From Pseudomonadota bacterium (lineage in GTDB: Bacteria; Pseudomonadota; Gammaproteobacteria; Xanthomonadales; Xanthomonadaceae): 6,924 nucleotides of DNA. The notes beneath the pieces were generated by a model. That model was given only the letters and a program-made list of their open reading frames with translations, was not told where the DNA came from and did no database searches. This document shows, one piece after another, positions 1 to 6,302 of the stretch (position 1 is the stretch's first letter; every line of letters begins with the position of its first letter). A program made the position numbers and the translations under genes. The stretch spans positions 1 through 6,924 of the forward strand of contig JAEXLY010000076.1 in assembly GCA_023444765.1 (NCBI GenBank). Reading direction: 5' to 3'.

Positions 1-447
1 GTCGCGCGCCGCGTGCCGCGCGAGCAGACCGGCGCCCATGAAACCCGCACCGAACAGGCACAGCAGCGCAGGGATGCCCCAGATCTCGAAGGGTCGATCG
101 ATGCGGACCAGCGCGCTGCCGTCCGCCAGGCGCCGGTAGCGCACCGCCACCGCGCTGCCCACCGCGGGCACCGCCGATTCGTCGGCGGCCCAGCCACCGA
201 CCGCGTGGTCGATCCGTCCGCCGGCATCGCGGTAGGCGACCACCGGCACCACGTTGGTACTCACGTAGCGTCCGCGCCAGTCGCGGACGCCGCCCGCGCG
301 ACCCTGGTGGCCCACGACCACCCCCGACGCAGGCGTGGCGTGGCGCTGGAACTGCCAGGCCGCCGCCAGCAGCAGCGTGCCCAACACCAGCGCCAGCGCG
401 CCCAGCACCAGCCAGCCCCACGACAGCCGGCGCCCGTCCCCGCTCAT
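1..447 (-). CDS. DUF3592 domain membrane protein (C-terminus beyond left edge)
   Basis: The minus frame from the ATG at 447-445 stays open to the window edge, giving 149 visible residues with no stop, so the gene is incomplete at its 3' end. A first membrane helix lies at about residues 10-31 (WGWLVLGALALVLG...). An extracytoplasmic domain of about 85 residues follows, with the DUF3592 pattern: ASGVVVGH near 40, then YVSTNVVPVVAYRD around 61-74 and GSAVAVRYR around 98-105. A second helix begins near residue 122 (IWGIPALLCLFGAGFMGAG). The family is known as small two-helix membrane proteins of unknown function. Its ATG overlaps the TGA of the upstream DUF2141 gene in an ATGA. No strong Shine-Dalgarno is visible, so translation is probably coupled to that gene. 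Family call is good; function is unknown. Confidence 0.85.
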   Translation of the reverse strand, partial: MSGDGRRLSWGWLVLGALALVLGTLLLAAAWQFQRHATPASGVVVGHQGRAGGVRDWRGRYVSTNVVPVVAYRDAGGRIDHAVGGWAADESAVPAVGSAVAVRYRRLADGSALVRIDRPFEIWGIPALLCLFGAGFMGAGLLARHAARD

Positions 448-881
448 TTCATGCGCACTGTCACCCGCCCGCCCTCGGCCGGCAGATCGAACGCGATGCG
501 GTCGAAACCGGGGCGCGCGAACACGGTGGGATTGTTGGAAAACCCGTAGTCGTCCTTCGGGATCCCGAGCGGGCCGACGTCGAACCTGCGGTTGCCGTCC
601 TTGTCGTGCAGCACCATCACGCCGTATCGGCCGGCCTTGAGTCCGTCGAACCGAACCTCCAGGCGATCGTCGCCATCGGGGTAGGCACGCTGCATCAGCA
701 GGGCATCGCGCCGGTTGTCCCAGGCGTCCGCGGAATCGTAGAGGAACACGGTCAGCCGCCCGGTCTGCGCGCCCACGCGCTCGATCTCCACCACCAGCTC
801 GACGGCGAACGCGGGCAGGGCGAGTGCGGTCGCGAACACGGGCAGGAACAGCAGCGGCCGCAGCCGGCGCGAGAGGGTCAT
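444..881 (-). CDS. DUF2141 domain exported protein
   Basis: A 145-residue protein starting at the ATG at 881-879. AGGAGA is correctly spaced upstream on the minus strand (near 888-893), so I prefer this start to the longer open frame reaching 1100. The N-terminus is a signal peptide: MTLSRRLRPL, a hydrophobic core to about residue 22, and an AFA cleavage-like site near 24-26. The mature part carries the DUF2141 signature: LTVFLYDS near 43-50, LKAGRYGVMVLHDKDGNRRF at 81-100, then GIPKDDYGFSNNP at 106-118. The family is a small beta-sandwich-like domain of unknown biochemical role, exported to the periplasm or cell surface. It sits 28 bases downstream of the DUF2306 gene and overlaps DUF3592 by four bases, so all three are probably one transcript. 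The acidic DKDGNRRFD segment resembles a calcium-binding loop, but that is only a resemblance. Confidence 0.9.
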   Translation of the reverse strand: MTLSRRLRPLLFLPVFATALALPAFAVELVVEIERVGAQTGRLTVFLYDSADAWDNRRDALLMQRAYPDGDDRLEVRFDGLKAGRYGVMVLHDKDGNRRFDVGPLGIPKDDYGFSNNPTVFARPGFDRIAFDLPAEGGRVTVRMK

Positions 882-909
882 CGGGAATCTCCTGTCAGGG
901 GAACGAGGC

Positions 910-1605
910 TCAGGCATGGGCGATGCGCGTGGCCGCCGCCGCCGGCGCCATGCGGTAGCGCCGGTCCAGCCACAGACGCGCCGCCACGGCCAGCAGCACC
1001 GGTGCGAACCAGGCCAGGTAGAACCACGCCGGGCCCTGCAGGACCGGCAGCAGCCGTGGCAGGCCGATGGACAGGAACGCGATATGGGTCGCGGCGGCAT
1101 TGGCGACCATCGCGCCGTAGTGTTCCTGCAGCCACCAGAGCGGCTGGCGGGGGATGATCCGCCGCCGGCGCAGCATGTCGATGCCGGTCAGGATGCCCAC
1201 CAGCGAAAACCCGGCGAGCAGCGGCTGGCCGCGATCCAGGCCCAGCCACAGCACCGCCAGGCCGGCCAGCGGATTGGCGATGGCCAGAACATGGTAGGTC
1301 GTGCCGAGGTAGCGCGCGGGTTGCGCGCGGTCGCGGATCGCGCGCCAGGACAGCCAGACCGAGGTACTCACCAGCAACAGCAGGTAGCCCAGGAAGCTCG
1401 CGCCCGCGACGTGCCCGGCCCAGACGCGCTCGAGCGTCAGCGGCACCCCGCTCGCGATCACCAGGGCCATGGCCGCCAGGTAGACGCGTCCGCTCAGCCG
1501 GTGCGCGTGGCTGCCCTTGCGCAGCAGTGCCGACAGCCAGAAGCTGCCCAGCGCGGCGGTGCCGGCGGCGATGTGGACGACGACGAAGCTCGCGGAACCG
1601 GTCAT
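910..1605 (-). CDS. DUF2306-like polytopic membrane protein
   Basis: A 231-residue, strongly hydrophobic protein with about seven predicted helices (roughly 5-27, 41-57, 66-86, 103-122, 127-142, 165-182, 191-212). The N-terminal pattern, HIAAGTAALG at 11-20 followed by KGSHAHRLSGRVYLAAM from residue 30, is typical of DUF2306, a bacterial membrane family of unknown function. Further histidines sit in or beside helices (H105, H162 in EHYGAM, H174 in ATHIAF), which would allow heme or metal binding, but no ligand is established. The start at 1605-1603 is supported by GGAGG eight bases upstream. It is the first gene of the leftward operon and diverges from the histidine kinase gene starting at 1768. 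The family assignment is by motif memory and should be confirmed by a profile search. Confidence 0.8.
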   Translation of the reverse strand: MTGSASFVVVHIAAGTAALGSFWLSALLRKGSHAHRLSGRVYLAAMALVIASGVPLTLERVWAGHVAGASFLGYLLLLVSTSVWLSWRAIRDRAQPARYLGTTYHVLAIANPLAGLAVLWLGLDRGQPLLAGFSLVGILTGIDMLRRRRIIPRQPLWWLQEHYGAMVANAAATHIAFLSIGLPRLLPVLQGPAWFYLAWFAPVLLAVAARLWLDRRYRMAPAAAATRIAHA

Positions 1606-1767
1606 GACGGCAGCCTCCAGGAGGCCCGCCAGCGTGCGGACCCGCGCGGGCCGATCGCAGTGCCGGCGGTCATCGATCCCGGGTGCCGGAAGTCACTTTC
1701 TGCACGCGCGGCGTTGCCAGTGCGGCGCCGGCCGCCGCAGGATGGCGGCCCGGACCGGAGCCCTGTC
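1606..1767. promoter_or_regulatory. Divergent intergenic region between the DUF2306 operon and TCS 1
   Basis: This 162-base spacer must hold the leftward promoter of the DUF2306-DUF2141-DUF3592 operon and probably the rightward promoter of the kinase/regulator pair. The only relatively AT-rich part is around 1690-1702 (AAGTCACTTTCTG). I could not identify convincing -35/-10 pairs on either strand. Ribosome binding sites are visible at both ends: GGAGG for the leftward gene (inside 1613-1625) and GGAG at 1757-1760 for the rightward one. The spacer is a natural place for an operator of the LuxR-type regulator encoded at 2868-3500, but I see no clear dyad operator. Confidence 0.5.
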
Positions 1768-2871
1768 ATGCACGGCCAGCTCAAGCCGCTGCTGCAACCG
1801 CTGAACCTCGCCGCCCTGGTGACGCTGGCCACCGTCGCCTGGTCGATCCATGGCGAACTCGGCGGCCAGCGGCTGGCCGGCTGGGGGCTGCTGGGCATGT
1901 TTGCGCTGGTCCTGATGCGGATGGACGCGCTGGGGCCGCGCCCGCGCCTTCGCGTGGCCGGCTACGCGGTGCTCGCCGCCTGCGCGATGGGGGTGGTGGC
2001 CCTGGCGCCGCGCACCGGCACGTCGCCGATCCTGGTCGTGGTGCTGGTCGCGGCCCTGGCCGTGGACTACCCGGCATGGCGGGTGCTGCTGGCGGCCGCC
2101 GCGCTCAACCTGGTGCTCTATCTCGTGCTTCGCACAGGCGGCCATGCCGCCCCGGGCATGGCCGTGGGCGTGTTCCTGGGCTTCCAGGCGTTCGCCGCGC
2201 TGGTGGCCCACTACGCCCGCAGCGCCGAGGCTGCCCGCGACCGCCTGGCGCGGGTCAACGCCGACTTGCTGGCGACGCGTGCACTGCTGGCCGACAGCAT
2301 CCGCGATGCGGAGCGGCTGCGTTTCGCCCGGGAGCTGCACGACGTGGCCGGGCACAAGCTCACTGCGCTGACGCTAAACCTCCGGGCGCTGGCCGAGCTG
2401 CCTGGATGCACTGATCGCGAAGAGCTGCGGATCGCGCTCGACATGTCCGCCGGGCTGATGGCCGACCTGCGGCAGGTGGTGCAGGCCTTGCGCGAGGACC
2501 GCGGCCTCGACCTGGCCACGGCCCTGCACGCCCTGGCCGCGCCCTTCCCGCGGCCGGCGCTGCGGCTGGTGATCGACAAGGCGGTGCGCATCGACAATGC
2601 CGGGACCGCCGACGCGCTGCTGCGCATGGTCCAGGAAGCCCTGACCAATGCCGCCCGCCACGGCCAGGCCCGCCAGCTCGAGGTGGCGATCGGTCAGGAA
2701 GGCGGCCGCATCGCAGTGGCGATCGAGGACGACGGCCGCATGCAGGCGCCGCCGCGCGAGGGCCACGGCCTGTCCGGCATGCGCGAGCGACTGGCCGAAG
2801 CGGGCGGCACGCTGTCGCTCTCGGTCTCGGCGCGTGGCGGGCTGCGCATCGATGCGAGCCTGCCGGCATGA
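1768..2871 (+). CDS. Membrane sensor histidine kinase, DesK/LiaS type (HisKA_3)
   Basis: A 367-residue kinase. The frame is open far upstream, but the ATG at 1768 has GGAG seven bases before it, and the protein from there begins directly with membrane helices. Residues 1-150 form five or six helices with very short loops, as in DesK/LiaS-like sensors that sense within the membrane. A helical linker (about 151-183) leads to the HisKA_3 H-box FARELHDVAGHKLTAL, with phosphoacceptor H191 followed by D192. The compact HATPase has N-box QEALTNAARHG (N294), G1 box DDGRM at 321-325, and G2 GHGLSGMRERL at 332-342. The second G1 glycine is replaced by Met. It should autophosphorylate and phosphorylate the regulator whose ATG overlaps its TGA by four bases. 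The stimulus is unknown; membrane state or envelope stress is inferred from the family. Confidence 0.93.
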   Translation: MHGQLKPLLQPLNLAALVTLATVAWSIHGELGGQRLAGWGLLGMFALVLMRMDALGPRPRLRVAGYAVLAACAMGVVALAPRTGTSPILVVVLVAALAVDYPAWRVLLAAAALNLVLYLVLRTGGHAAPGMAVGVFLGFQAFAALVAHYARSAEAARDRLARVNADLLATRALLADSIRDAERLRFARELHDVAGHKLTALTLNLRALAELPGCTDREELRIALDMSAGLMADLRQVVQALREDRGLDLATALHALAAPFPRPALRLVIDKAVRIDNAGTADALLRMVQEALTNAARHGQARQLEVAIGQEGGRIAVAIEDDGRMQAPPREGHGLSGMRERLAEAGGTLSLSVSARGGLRIDASLPA

Positions 2872-3500
2872 CCGCGCCGCGCGTCGCCCTTGCCGACGAC
2901 CAGGCCCTGGTGCGCGCCGGACTGCGCGCGCTGCTCGAGCGGCAGGGCATCGCCGTGGTCCTCGAGGCGGACGATGGTGCCGCGCTGCTGGAAGGCCTCG
3001 TCGCGACCCCGGTCGACGTGGTGCTCAGCGACATCCGCATGCCCGGCATCGACGGGATCGAGGCGCTGCTGCAGCTGCGCGCGCGTGGCGATTCCACGCC
3101 AGTACTGCTGCTCACCACGTTCGACGACGCCGACCTGCTGCTGCTGGCGGCCGATGCGGGCGCGCAGGGCTTCCTGCTCAAGGACGCCGCGCCGGAGGAC
3201 CTGCGCGACGCGATCTTGCGCATCGCAGCGGGCGATGCGCTGCTGCAGCCGGTGAGCACCGCGCCGGTGCGCGCCCGCTACCGCTATCACGCTGCCGATG
3301 CGCCCGCCGAACCGTTCAGCGCGCGCGAGGTGGCGATCCTGCGGCTGCTGGCGGGAGGTTATTCCAACCGCGAGATCGCACGCTCGCTGTTCCTGGCCGA
3401 GGGCACGGTGAAGAACTACGTCTCGGCCATCCTCGACAAGCTGGGTACCCGCGACCGCACCCGGGCGGTGCTGAAAGCGATCACGCTGCGCGTGATCTGA
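2868..3500 (+). CDS. NarL/LuxR-family response regulator of TCS 1
   Basis: A 210-residue regulator. The receiver domain (about 4-120) has acidic pair D10/D11, phosphoacceptor D55 in LSDIRMPGIDG, the switch threonine region LLTTFDD (T83/T84) and K105 in FLLKDAAPED. After a linker of about 25 residues (125-148) comes a LuxR-type helix-turn-helix (149-210): FSAREVAILRLLAGGYSNRE, then IARSLFLAEGTVKNYVSAIL, then DKLGTRDRTRAVLKA. All key residues are present, so it should be an active, phosphorylation-controlled DNA-binding transcription factor. It overlaps the kinase gene by four bases (ATGA), so the two are co-translated cognate partners. By family precedent it may regulate a gene set that includes its own operon or the divergent DUF2306 operon; no binding site was identified. 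Confidence 0.95.
   Translation: MTAPRVALADDQALVRAGLRALLERQGIAVVLEADDGAALLEGLVATPVDVVLSDIRMPGIDGIEALLQLRARGDSTPVLLLTTFDDADLLLLAADAGAQGFLLKDAAPEDLRDAILRIAAGDALLQPVSTAPVRARYRYHAADAPAEPFSAREVAILRLLAGGYSNREIARSLFLAEGTVKNYVSAILDKLGTRDRTRAVLKAITLRVI
3479..3497 (+). terminator. Perfect 8-bp hairpin at the 3' end of the response-regulator gene
   Basis: GATCACGC (3479-3486), loop TGC, GCGTGATC (3490-3497) form a perfect 8-bp stem ending at the base before the TGA stop. There is no T-run after it, so a classical intrinsic terminator is not shown. It could be a terminator-like or mRNA-stabilising hairpin in this GC-rich genome, or a coincidence of the final codons. Confidence 0.3.
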
Positions 3501-3607
3501 CGGTCTGGCCGATCCGACCCGGTCCGCGGACAGGCGCGCGCCCTCAAGCCCTGCGCAGCGTCCACCCCGTCGCAACGGCTGAGACGGGCCGGAGGCACAC
3601 TGGGGCG

Positions 3608-4714
3608 ATGTCGATGGCCAGCAAAGCCAAGGCTGTGGCGACCGCGCCCATCAAGGGCCGCGGCGCGGCCTCGTACGTGCCCGGCCGCTACGAAACCGCG
3701 ACCGTGCATGCCGAGGACGATGGCTGGGACAGCCTGCAGGCGCGCGACGAAACCGATCCTGCGCCGCATCCTGACACCCGCGTGCACGAGGAGAGCGCCC
3801 GCAGCATCGTCAGCCGCAACGACTCCCCGGACGTGGGCTTCAGCCAGTCGGTCAATCCCTACCGGGGCTGCGAACACGGCTGCGTGTACTGCTTCGCGCG
3901 GCCCTCCCACGCCTACCTCAACCTGTCGCCCGGGCTCGATTTCGAAACCCGCCTGTTCGCCAAGACCAACGCGGCGCAGCGACTGCGCGCGGAGTTCCTG
4001 CGCAGTGGCTACCGCTGTTCGCCGATCGCACTGGGCATCAACACCGACGCCTACCAGCCGATCGAGCGACGCTACCGCATCACCCGTTCGCTGATCGAGG
4101 TGATGGCCGAGTTCCGACATCCGTTCAGCCTGTTGACCAAGAACGCGCTGGTCACGCGCGACATCGACCTGCTCGCGCCGCTGGCCCGGGAGGGCCTGGT
4201 CACCGTCCACTTCTCGGTGACCACGCTGGACAACCGGCTGTCCGCACGCCTCGAGCCACGCGCGGCGGCACCGCACGCCCGGCTGCGGGCGATGCGCGAA
4301 GTGGCCGCCTCCGGGATTCCGGTCGGGGTGATGGTGGCCCCGGTGATCCCGGCCATCAACGACCACGAGATCGAGGCGATCCTGGAGGCCGCCCATGCGG
4401 CCGGCGCGCGTTCGGCCGGCTACGTGCTGCTGCGCCTGCCGCACGAGCTCAAGGACATCTGGCGCGAATGGTTGCAGCTGCATCATCCGGACCGGGCGGC
4501 CCATGTGATGAGTCTGGTGCAACAGATGCGGGGCGGGCGCGACTACGACAGCGGCTACGGCACCCGCATGCGCGGGCAGGGCCCGTTCGCCCAGTTGATC
4601 CAGGCACGCTTCCAGCGGGCGCGACGGCGCCTGGGGTATGGCCGCCTGCCGCCGCTGGACTGCAGCCGGTTCGCGCCGCCGCCCGCGCCCGGCGACCAGG
4701 GCCGGCTGTTCTGA
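3608..4714 (+). CDS. PA0069-family radical SAM protein
   Basis: A 368-residue protein. The radical SAM cluster motif is GCEHGCVYC, with C88, C92 and C95 as CxxxCxxC ligands of a [4Fe-4S] cluster that would cleave S-adenosylmethionine. Flanking segments fit the PA0069 family, related to the spore photoproduct lyase group: SVNPYRGC at 81-88, FARPSHAYLNLSPGLDFETR just after the cluster, LLTKNALVTRDIDLLAPLA, SVTTLD, RLEPRAAAPHARL, and VGVMVAPVIPAINDHEIE. The C-terminus includes YVLLRLPHEL and MRGGRDYDSGYGTRMRGQG. It is cytosolic; the substrate is unknown, and DNA photoproduct repair is not established for this family. The first ATG (3608) is chosen, with GGAGG at 3591-3595 rather distant (12 bases); ATG 3614 is an alternative. 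It follows the regulator by 107 bases on the same strand, so it may have its own promoter. Confidence 0.93.
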   Translation: MSMASKAKAVATAPIKGRGAASYVPGRYETATVHAEDDGWDSLQARDETDPAPHPDTRVHEESARSIVSRNDSPDVGFSQSVNPYRGCEHGCVYCFARPSHAYLNLSPGLDFETRLFAKTNAAQRLRAEFLRSGYRCSPIALGINTDAYQPIERRYRITRSLIEVMAEFRHPFSLLTKNALVTRDIDLLAPLAREGLVTVHFSVTTLDNRLSARLEPRAAAPHARLRAMREVAASGIPVGVMVAPVIPAINDHEIEAILEAAHAAGARSAGYVLLRLPHELKDIWREWLQLHHPDRAAHVMSLVQQMRGGRDYDSGYGTRMRGQGPFAQLIQARFQRARRRLGYGRLPPLDCSRFAPPPAPGDQGRLF

Positions 4715-4761
4715 GCGACCGGTTCACGCTCCCTGCACCGACCCTGCACACCGTTCTTCCG

Positions 4762-4767
4762 TAGACT
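4762..4767 (+). promoter_or_regulatory. Weak -10-like hexamer before the PAS kinase
   Basis: TAGACT lies about 40 bases upstream of the kinase start, in the 92-base spacer after the radical SAM gene. No convincing -35 sits at 16-18 bases spacing, so this is only a candidate for a promoter of the second two-component system. Confidence 0.2.
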
Positions 4768-4806
4768 GTCGCCCGCCCGGTGCCCTTGCCCTCGACGTGA
4801 CCGATC

Positions 4807-5850
4807 GTGCAGGTTGATGTGTCCTTGTTCCAGCAAGCGTTCGAGCAGGCGGACGCCGGGATGGCGCTGCTTGCCCCGGGCGGCGAGTGGCTGACCGCCA
4901 ATGCGGCACTGTGCAGGCGGCTGGAACGGCCTGCGGCGGAACTGCTGCAACTGCGTGCGCACGAGGTCCTGTTCGATGCCGCCACCGCGCGACGCATCGA
5001 GTCCGCGCTTGCCGGCGAGGGCGCCTCGCGCCGCAGTTTCGTCGTGGACCGGCCCGGCGGGCAGTCCTGGCGCATGTCGCTGGCACGGCTGGGCGCGGAT
5101 GCCGACGCCGCGCTCCTGCTGGAGATCGCGCCCGACGACAACGCGGTAGCGGACCGCGTGCAGGAGCACCTGGCCCACGGCATCTCGCACGACCTGCGCG
5201 CCCCCCTGCGCGGCATTGCCGGTTTCGCCGCGCGCCTGGCCGAGTCCGGCGCCGTGGCCGGCACGGGCATGACCGACCTCGAGCGCATCCGCGCGGCCGC
5301 GCTCCGCGCCGAGCACCTGGTCGACGGCCTGCTGGAACTGCTGCGCGCCAGCCGCCAGCCGTTGAGGGACGAGGAGGTCGACATCAGCCTGCTGTGCGAC
5401 TGGGTCGCCGGCGAACTGCGCGATGCCGACCCCGCGCGCGAGGCCCGGATCGATGTGCCGGCGGGCCTGCAGGCCCGCGGCGACGAGCACTGGCTCAAGG
5501 CCATGCTCGGCCACCTGCTGCACAACGCATGGAAGTTCTCGGCGACCTGCGAACGCGTGGACATCCGCATCGAAGGCAGCGTCGCCGATGGTCGCCTGCT
5601 GATGGCCATCCATGATGGCGGCTGCGGTTTCGACATGCGCTATGCTGACAAGCTGTTCGTTCCGTTCCAGCGATTGCATGGAGCCGAACAGGGGGGAGGC
5701 AACGGACTGGGCCTGGCGATCTCGCGCCAGGTCGCAGAGCGCCATGGAGGCCGGCTGTGGGGGACCTCGCGCGCCGGCGAAGGCAGCACCTTCTTCATCG
5801 AACTGCCGGCCGCCGCCGGCCGTGAACCGGATGAACGCCATGACGCGTAG
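4807..5850 (+). CDS. Soluble PAS-domain histidine kinase, phytochrome-kinase subtype
   Basis: A 347-residue kinase without membrane segments. An N-terminal PAS fold spans about 6-110 (FQQAFEQADAGMALLAPGGE, then WLTANAALCRRL). The HisKA region has H128 in HGISHDLRAPLRGIAGF. The HATPase has N-box HLLHNAWKFSA (N240), G1 DGGCG at 270-274, an F-box-like KLFVPFQRLH and G2 GNGLGLAISRQVAERHGG. The HDLRAPLRGI and PFQRLH wording is typical of kinases linked to Rcp1-like regulators, including phytochromes, but no GAF or PHY domain is present. The start is uncertain: an in-frame TGA at 4798-4800 limits it, the first start is GTG 4807 without a clear Shine-Dalgarno, and GTG 4819 has AGG five bases upstream. 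ATG 4861 would cut into the PAS fold. The gene overlaps the downstream regulator. The PAS ligand is unknown. Confidence 0.92.
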   Translation: MQVDVSLFQQAFEQADAGMALLAPGGEWLTANAALCRRLERPAAELLQLRAHEVLFDAATARRIESALAGEGASRRSFVVDRPGGQSWRMSLARLGADADAALLLEIAPDDNAVADRVQEHLAHGISHDLRAPLRGIAGFAARLAESGAVAGTGMTDLERIRAAALRAEHLVDGLLELLRASRQPLRDEEVDISLLCDWVAGELRDADPAREARIDVPAGLQARGDEHWLKAMLGHLLHNAWKFSATCERVDIRIEGSVADGRLLMAIHDGGCGFDMRYADKLFVPFQRLHGAEQGGGNGLGLAISRQVAERHGGRLWGTSRAGEGSTFFIELPAAAGREPDERHDA

Positions 5851-6280
5851 CGAAATCCTGCTGATCGAAGACAACCCGGACGACGCGGAACTCACCCGTA
5901 TCGCGTTCTACGAAGCCGGCATCGATCGCCAGCTGGTGGTGGCGCGCGATGGCGCGGAAGCGCTGGATTACCTGTTCGCGCGCGGACGCCACAAGGGCCG
6001 GGATGCCACGCAGCTGCCGGCCATCGTGCTGCTCGACCTCAACCTGCCCAAGCTCGACGGGCGCGAGGTGCTGCAGGCGATCCGCGGCGACGCGCGCACG
6101 CGCGGACTGCCGGTGGTGGTGCTGACCACCAGCGACGAACCCTTCGACGTCGAGGCCACCTACGCGCTTGGCGTGAACAGCTACATCCGCAAGCCCGTGG
6201 ACTTCGACCAGTTCGTCGGCGTGGTCAAGCAGATCGGGCTGTACTGGCTGGTGCTCAACCAGCCGCGCGTGGCCGGCTGA
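5840..6280 (+). CDS. Single-domain response regulator, CheY/Rcp1-like
   Basis: A 146-residue receiver domain with nothing else fused. It has E10/D11 in LLIEDNPDDAEL, phosphoacceptor D66 in IVLLDLNLPKLDG, switch threonine T96/T97 in VVVLTTSDEP and K118 in SYIRKPVDF. The extended C-terminus DFDQFVGVVKQIGLYWLVLN is characteristic of the Rcp1 group, which pairs with phytochrome-type kinases. Having no output domain, it probably acts through protein contact or as a phosphorelay intermediate. The start is chosen at ATG 5840 because the receiver begins directly (MTRSEILLIEDN); in-frame ATG 5831 and GTG 5822 are alternatives. It overlaps the end of the PAS kinase gene by 11 bases, indicating translational coupling and a cognate pair. 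Confidence 0.93.
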   Translation: MTRSEILLIEDNPDDAELTRIAFYEAGIDRQLVVARDGAEALDYLFARGRHKGRDATQLPAIVLLDLNLPKLDGREVLQAIRGDARTRGLPVVVLTTSDEPFDVEATYALGVNSYIRKPVDFDQFVGVVKQIGLYWLVLNQPRVAG

Positions 6281-6302
6281 GGGCCGCGCCCCCCGTCAGC
6301 CG
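6274..6302. terminator. Inverted repeat spanning both stop codons of a convergent gene pair
   Basis: CGGCTGA (6274-6280) and TCAGCCG (6296-6302) are exact reverse complements, and the inner GGG (6281-6283) can pair with CCC (6292-6294) with one bulged base. The TGA of the response regulator and the TCA (TGA on the minus strand) of the oxygenase lie inside the arms. The spacer is only 15 bases, so this is the natural place for a shared bidirectional terminator. No T-runs flank it, so intrinsic termination is not demonstrated. Confidence 0.4.

Noticed and set aside
916..1767. Upstream in-frame extension of the TCS 1 kinase
   Set aside because: The frame is open by chance across the antisense of the DUF2306 gene. 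The extension is Gln/Arg-rich, and the ATG at 1768 has a proper ribosome binding site and starts at the membrane region.
2360..3259. Minus-strand open frame (299 codons) opposite TCS 1
   Set aside because: Ser/Arg/Pro-rich translation without domains, antisense to the kinase and regulator.
3522..3531. 10-base palindrome GTCCGCGGAC after the response regulator
   Set aside because: A short, GC-only palindrome is expected by chance in this base composition, and no second copy was seen.
3596..3601. CACACT as a -10 element for the radical SAM gene
   Set aside because: No matching -35 was found, and it would place the transcription start at the ATG itself. The support is too weak to call it.
2648..3607. 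Upstream in-frame extension of the radical SAM protein
   Set aside because: It overlaps the kinase and regulator in another frame and is Arg/Ala-rich. The family-like sequence starts near 3608.
3416..4522. Minus-strand open frame (368 codons) opposite the radical SAM gene
   Set aside because: It is antisense to a gene with an intact CxxxCxxC motif. The composition is that of a complementary-frame artefact.
4449..5636. Second long minus-strand open frame (395 codons)
   Set aside because: Ser/Arg/Ala-rich low-complexity translation antisense to the radical SAM and kinase genes; no recognisable domain.
5612..5839. Upstream extension of the Rcp1-like regulator
   Set aside because: It lies inside the kinase gene in another frame. 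The receiver domain begins at the ATG at 5840.
4555..5895. Long minus-strand open frame (446 codons) opposite the PAS kinase
   Set aside because: It is antisense to a gene with clear kinase motifs and is rich in Arg, Ala, Gly and Gln, as expected for a shadow frame in high-GC DNA. No domain is recognisable.
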